Under the pieces are notes generated by a model that was not told the DNA's origin, did no database searches, and saw only the letters and a program-made list of their open reading frames with translations. The position numbers were made by a program, and so were the translations under genes. Shown piece by piece: positions 61,682 to 64,000 of a DNA stretch of 64,000 bases. Position 1 is the stretch's first letter. Every line of letters starts with the position of its first letter. Source of the DNA: Aved-18 sp964606665 (lineage in GTDB: Bacteria; Cyanobacteriota; Vampirovibrionia; Obscuribacterales; Obscuribacteraceae). Where the stretch lies: positions 24,136-88,135 of the forward strand of contig CAZSHS010000013.1 of assembly GCA_964606665.1 (NCBI GenBank), read 5' to 3'.

Positions 61682-64000
61682 ATGGTCGAAGGGCAACGCA
61701 TCGGAGAAAAGGAAATAAAAGAGGCGCTGGCTTACGCTGACGCTGTCTTCAATGAGCAACGTTTCGAAGAAGCGGGCAAAGTATATAGTGATGTAGCGCG
61801 CGAAATCGAATTTCAATTTGGCGAAGACCTGCATGCAAACCGAAGCATGTCCAATCATCCTGCCATTCCGGTTCACATTTATGCCTTGCAAAGATTAGGC
61901 GACTGTCTGCATAGCTCAAGCAAATTTCGTGACTGTATTCCAGTATACGAGCGAGTGGTGCGGGCAAAATCTCGTTTTCAAACTGGTTTTGATAACGACT
62001 ATGCTGTTCTTATTATGAAAATTGCTCGCACCTATGAGCAGTTAGGAAATTACAACGAGTCTAAAACCACGTACGAAGAAGCTCTCATGCTCGTGCGTGG
62101 TGCTCTTGGTTTTGAGCATCCATTATTTAAAAGAGTCCATCAAGCTTACGAAAATTTATCGACCAAAATAAATCAAAGAAAAAAAATTGCAGATGCATTA
62201 AAAAGCGCTTTCAGCGATACCGACGTCACGGCTGTAGCGTCAAACATCGCATCTGGTGCGTATGCTACTGCGACAAATTCAATAGAGCTAACAAACCCGA
62301 CAGATTCAACAAATTCAAATCCTACTGTTCTTTCGATGGACCAGACAGATCAATTAGCTCCCGATGAGCGGGCGGCCATACAATCGTTAGCCACTACCGC
62401 CACCGCTGGTCCGTCCACTTTGGGTCTTGCCACTGCAAGCTCTATTTCAAAGCCAGAAATGCCCACCACTTCATTTTCTGCACCCAAAGGGATGGTGAGT
62501 CTAGATGCTAGTCCCGTAATGCCAGATCCCAATCGCAATCCATTTGCTGACCATGGACAGACTTTTAGCGAACCTCGACGCAAAGATCCAGCAGCAGACC
62601 CTTACGTGCAACACTTAGCTGGAAAAGTATCCAGTTTAAAGTCGCGCCGCGGTGAATCAGATTCTGATTTTCAAGATGGAGTTAGACCAGCTTTTCCAGA
62701 AGAAGCACAAATTTTGCCACCTACTCATAATCCAGATCCATACTTAGATCATCTGGCTTCGCGAGTGGCAGAACTTAGAGCACAAGTGAGCTCCATTCCT
62801 TCAGGCGTGCGCAAGGCAAGTCAATCTGGAATATGGAATGTTGCCGATCTCAATTTGGATGCCGACATCAAAGCTTCGGATGGAGTGAGCTGGCACGTAC
62901 AAGAATCGACTCAACCAAATCAAGCTTTGAAAATAGAAGTTCCAAGTGTGGAAGAAATAAAATCAATCACCACACGCGAAATGCAAGTTCCAGATGTACC
63001 TGTAGATAAAGTCTCGGCGCGCAAAGCAACGATTAAAGGCGAGAAAATGTCGTCAGGTCTAATGAATGCGCGCGAATACATAATAGCCGCGATAGTGATT
63101 GTCGGGCTTATTGTTGGCGGTACGTTACTATTCAAAGACAGTAAACAAAAAAATGTCGAACTGGGATCCGGCACACAAGCAGTCACCCAGTCCCAAGGTA
63201 AAAGCCAAACATACACAAGTGGCGATGCAAAAATGTCGCTCATTATTGGCGAAAATAATTTAGCTACTTATCAAAAAGACAAATCTGCCATTCAGGTACC
63301 AAGTGTCAGGTACAACGATTTTCTAAAAATGCTTCAGCAACTTTTAGACTCAGTAATGGAGCGTCAGCTCTGGTTCTCCCACGAACCCAAAGAAAATACG
63401 CTCGTTTCTGAAAGTGGAGTGAGACTTTACGCTTCGGGCTCGCCCGAGCAAAAAACAATAGCAGACGCCAAAACCTGGTATCTGAAAATCCACTCTACTT
63501 TTGCAGTTCCACAAAATGTCAATCTAAATAGTTTGAGACTGCCTGCAAATGTCACTATTCGAGCGATGTCAGATACAAATGAAATTGAAAATAAGGACCA
63601 TTTACTCTCTCTTCAAACGGGACAAATGATTGCAGACGAACCTAGAACGACACCAAATGAAATACGCGTTTATTCTTTGAGTGACAAACCAGACAAACCG
63701 CCCAATGTTTATGTAAGAGCCACAGATAGTGCTGCTCGTTGGATTGGCACCGCAAATAGTGGCGAAGTGCTTGTTTTTGGTGTAAACCAAGATTTACTGC
63801 AAACACCTGCTCAAGCCAAAATATCAGTGCCGCCCAAACCCACAAAAATTTGGATTGGCGAAAACATAAGTTGGATTTTGTATCTCGTACACTATATGGT
63901 GCCCGTATTACTTGGTATTACAGGCGGTGCTTTGATGATCGTGGGCAATAACAAAAATTCGCACTCAAGCATATCTGCGTGCTTAAGAGCACGCAGTATT
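61682..64000 (+). CDS. TPR-containing membrane protein, 3' end outside window
   Basis: The frame is open from ATG 61682 (AGAGGG upstream) to the window end, 773 codons. The N-terminal part (about 5-165) has TPR motifs (YADAVFNEQRFEEAGKVYSD, IARTYEQLGNYNESKTTYEE). A Ser/Thr/Ala/Pro-rich linker runs to about 440 and holds a doubled motif: DPYVQHLAGKVSSL at about 307 and DPYLDHLASRVAEL at about 359. A membrane helix lies at about 466-486 (YIIAAIVIVGLIVGGTLLF), an extracytoplasmic beta-rich domain at about 520-720, and a second helix at about 732-755. It is divergent from the selenoprotein candidate. It may link cytosolic TPR partners to the envelope. No known family for the whole protein. Confidence 0.8.
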   Translation, partial: MVEGQRIGEKEIKEALAYADAVFNEQRFEEAGKVYSDVAREIEFQFGEDLHANRSMSNHPAIPVHIYALQRLGDCLHSSSKFRDCIPVYERVVRAKSRFQTGFDNDYAVLIMKIARTYEQLGNYNESKTTYEEALMLVRGALGFEHPLFKRVHQAYENLSTKINQRKKIADALKSAFSDTDVTAVASNIASGAYATATNSIELTNPTDSTNSNPTVLSMDQTDQLAPDERAAIQSLATTATAGPSTLGLATASSISKPEMPTTSFSAPKGMVSLDASPVMPDPNRNPFADHGQTFSEPRRKDPAADPYVQHLAGKVSSLKSRRGESDSDFQDGVRPAFPEEAQILPPTHNPDPYLDHLASRVAELRAQVSSIPSGVRKASQSGIWNVADLNLDADIKASDGVSWHVQESTQPNQALKIEVPSVEEIKSITTREMQVPDVPVDKVSARKATIKGEKMSSGLMNAREYIIAAIVIVGLIVGGTLLFKDSKQKNVELGSGTQAVTQSQGKSQTYTSGDAKMSLIIGENNLATYQKDKSAIQVPSVRYNDFLKMLQQLLDSVMERQLWFSHEPKENTLVSESGVRLYASGSPEQKTIADAKTWYLKIHSTFAVPQNVNLNSLRLPANVTIRAMSDTNEIENKDHLLSLQTGQMIADEPRTTPNEIRVYSLSDKPDKPPNVYVRATDSAARWIGTANSGEVLVFGVNQDLLQTPAQAKISVPPKPTKIWIGENISWILYLVHYMVPVLLGITGGALMIVGNNKNSHSSISACLRARSI

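Noticed and set aside
1..64000. CRISPR arrays, insertion sequences, prophage or rRNA genes
   Set aside because: I found no direct-repeat arrays with spacers, transposase genes, phage structural genes or rRNA sequence in the window.

Overview
The window looks like a bacterial chromosome fragment from an uncultured, diderm, non-photosynthetic relative of cyanobacteria (Melainabacteria/Vampirovibrionia, possibly Obscuribacterales). This is an inference. It rests on a close RpaB/Ycf27-type response regulator, a DUF4388 (PATAN-like) protein, two tandem outer-membrane secretins, many large exported TPR or low-complexity proteins, and no photosynthesis genes. Three runs of exactly 10 Ns (6443-6452, 35744-35753, 40919-40928) show a scaffolded assembly. 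Each run falls inside one conserved gene (ahcY, pdxS, cdaA), and each gene can be read through once the nominal gap length is corrected. Start codons ATG, GTG and TTG are all used, and 4-base ATGA overlaps between genes are common.

Layout. 1-4557: two tandem secretin genes on the minus strand, the first cut by the window edge. 5214-9381: rpaB, ahcY, a small exported protein and enolase. 9572-18811: a zinc-ribbon protein and a radical SAM protein, then a minus-strand operon (M50-like membrane protease, ftcD, a glutamate-dehydrogenase-like protein with altered active-site lysines, and a membrane-anchored unknown), then a large Pro-rich/Ser-Glu-rich protein. 18833-23122: tRNA-Ser(GCU), then cdsA, yibE/F, ruvB and galE as one minus-strand operon. 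23246-32258: the c-di-AMP hydrolase pgpH; rsmD with an MshEN-like repeat protein and a heptad-repeat protein; nusB-ftsY-hemQ; and a second MshEN-like repeat protein. 32608-37670: pdxS-pdxT-acyl-CoA synthetase, and serS. 37762-45006: a YraN nuclease, an unknown two-lobed protein, lysA-cdaA, rpmE-pyrF, and a LuxR-type regulator with DUF2993 and GerMN envelope proteins. 45248-56539: a structured leader, an exported TPR protein coupled to a divergent RNA polymerase beta subunit without rpoC beside it, then envelope, winged-helix and degenerate-GGDEF sensor genes. 56532-64000: a TPR protein, a Cna-B-like repeat protein, folC, a Nudix hydrolase, a candidate selenoprotein, and a TPR membrane protein cut by the window end.

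The strongest discovery candidate is at 61238-61615. An ArsC/thioredoxin-like gene is normally readable only from a GTG, but it has an in-frame TGA exactly where the first redox cysteine of a CxxC motif is expected. A strong ribosome binding site and start lie upstream of the TGA, and a textbook-sized bacterial SECIS hairpin (7 bp, GGU loop) lies 23 bases after it. Other points of interest are the divergent RpoB, the dehydrogenase whose catalytic lysine is a histidine, and a 23-heptad protein with perfect phase. Both enzymes of cyclic di-AMP turnover are present in the window (cdaA and pgpH).
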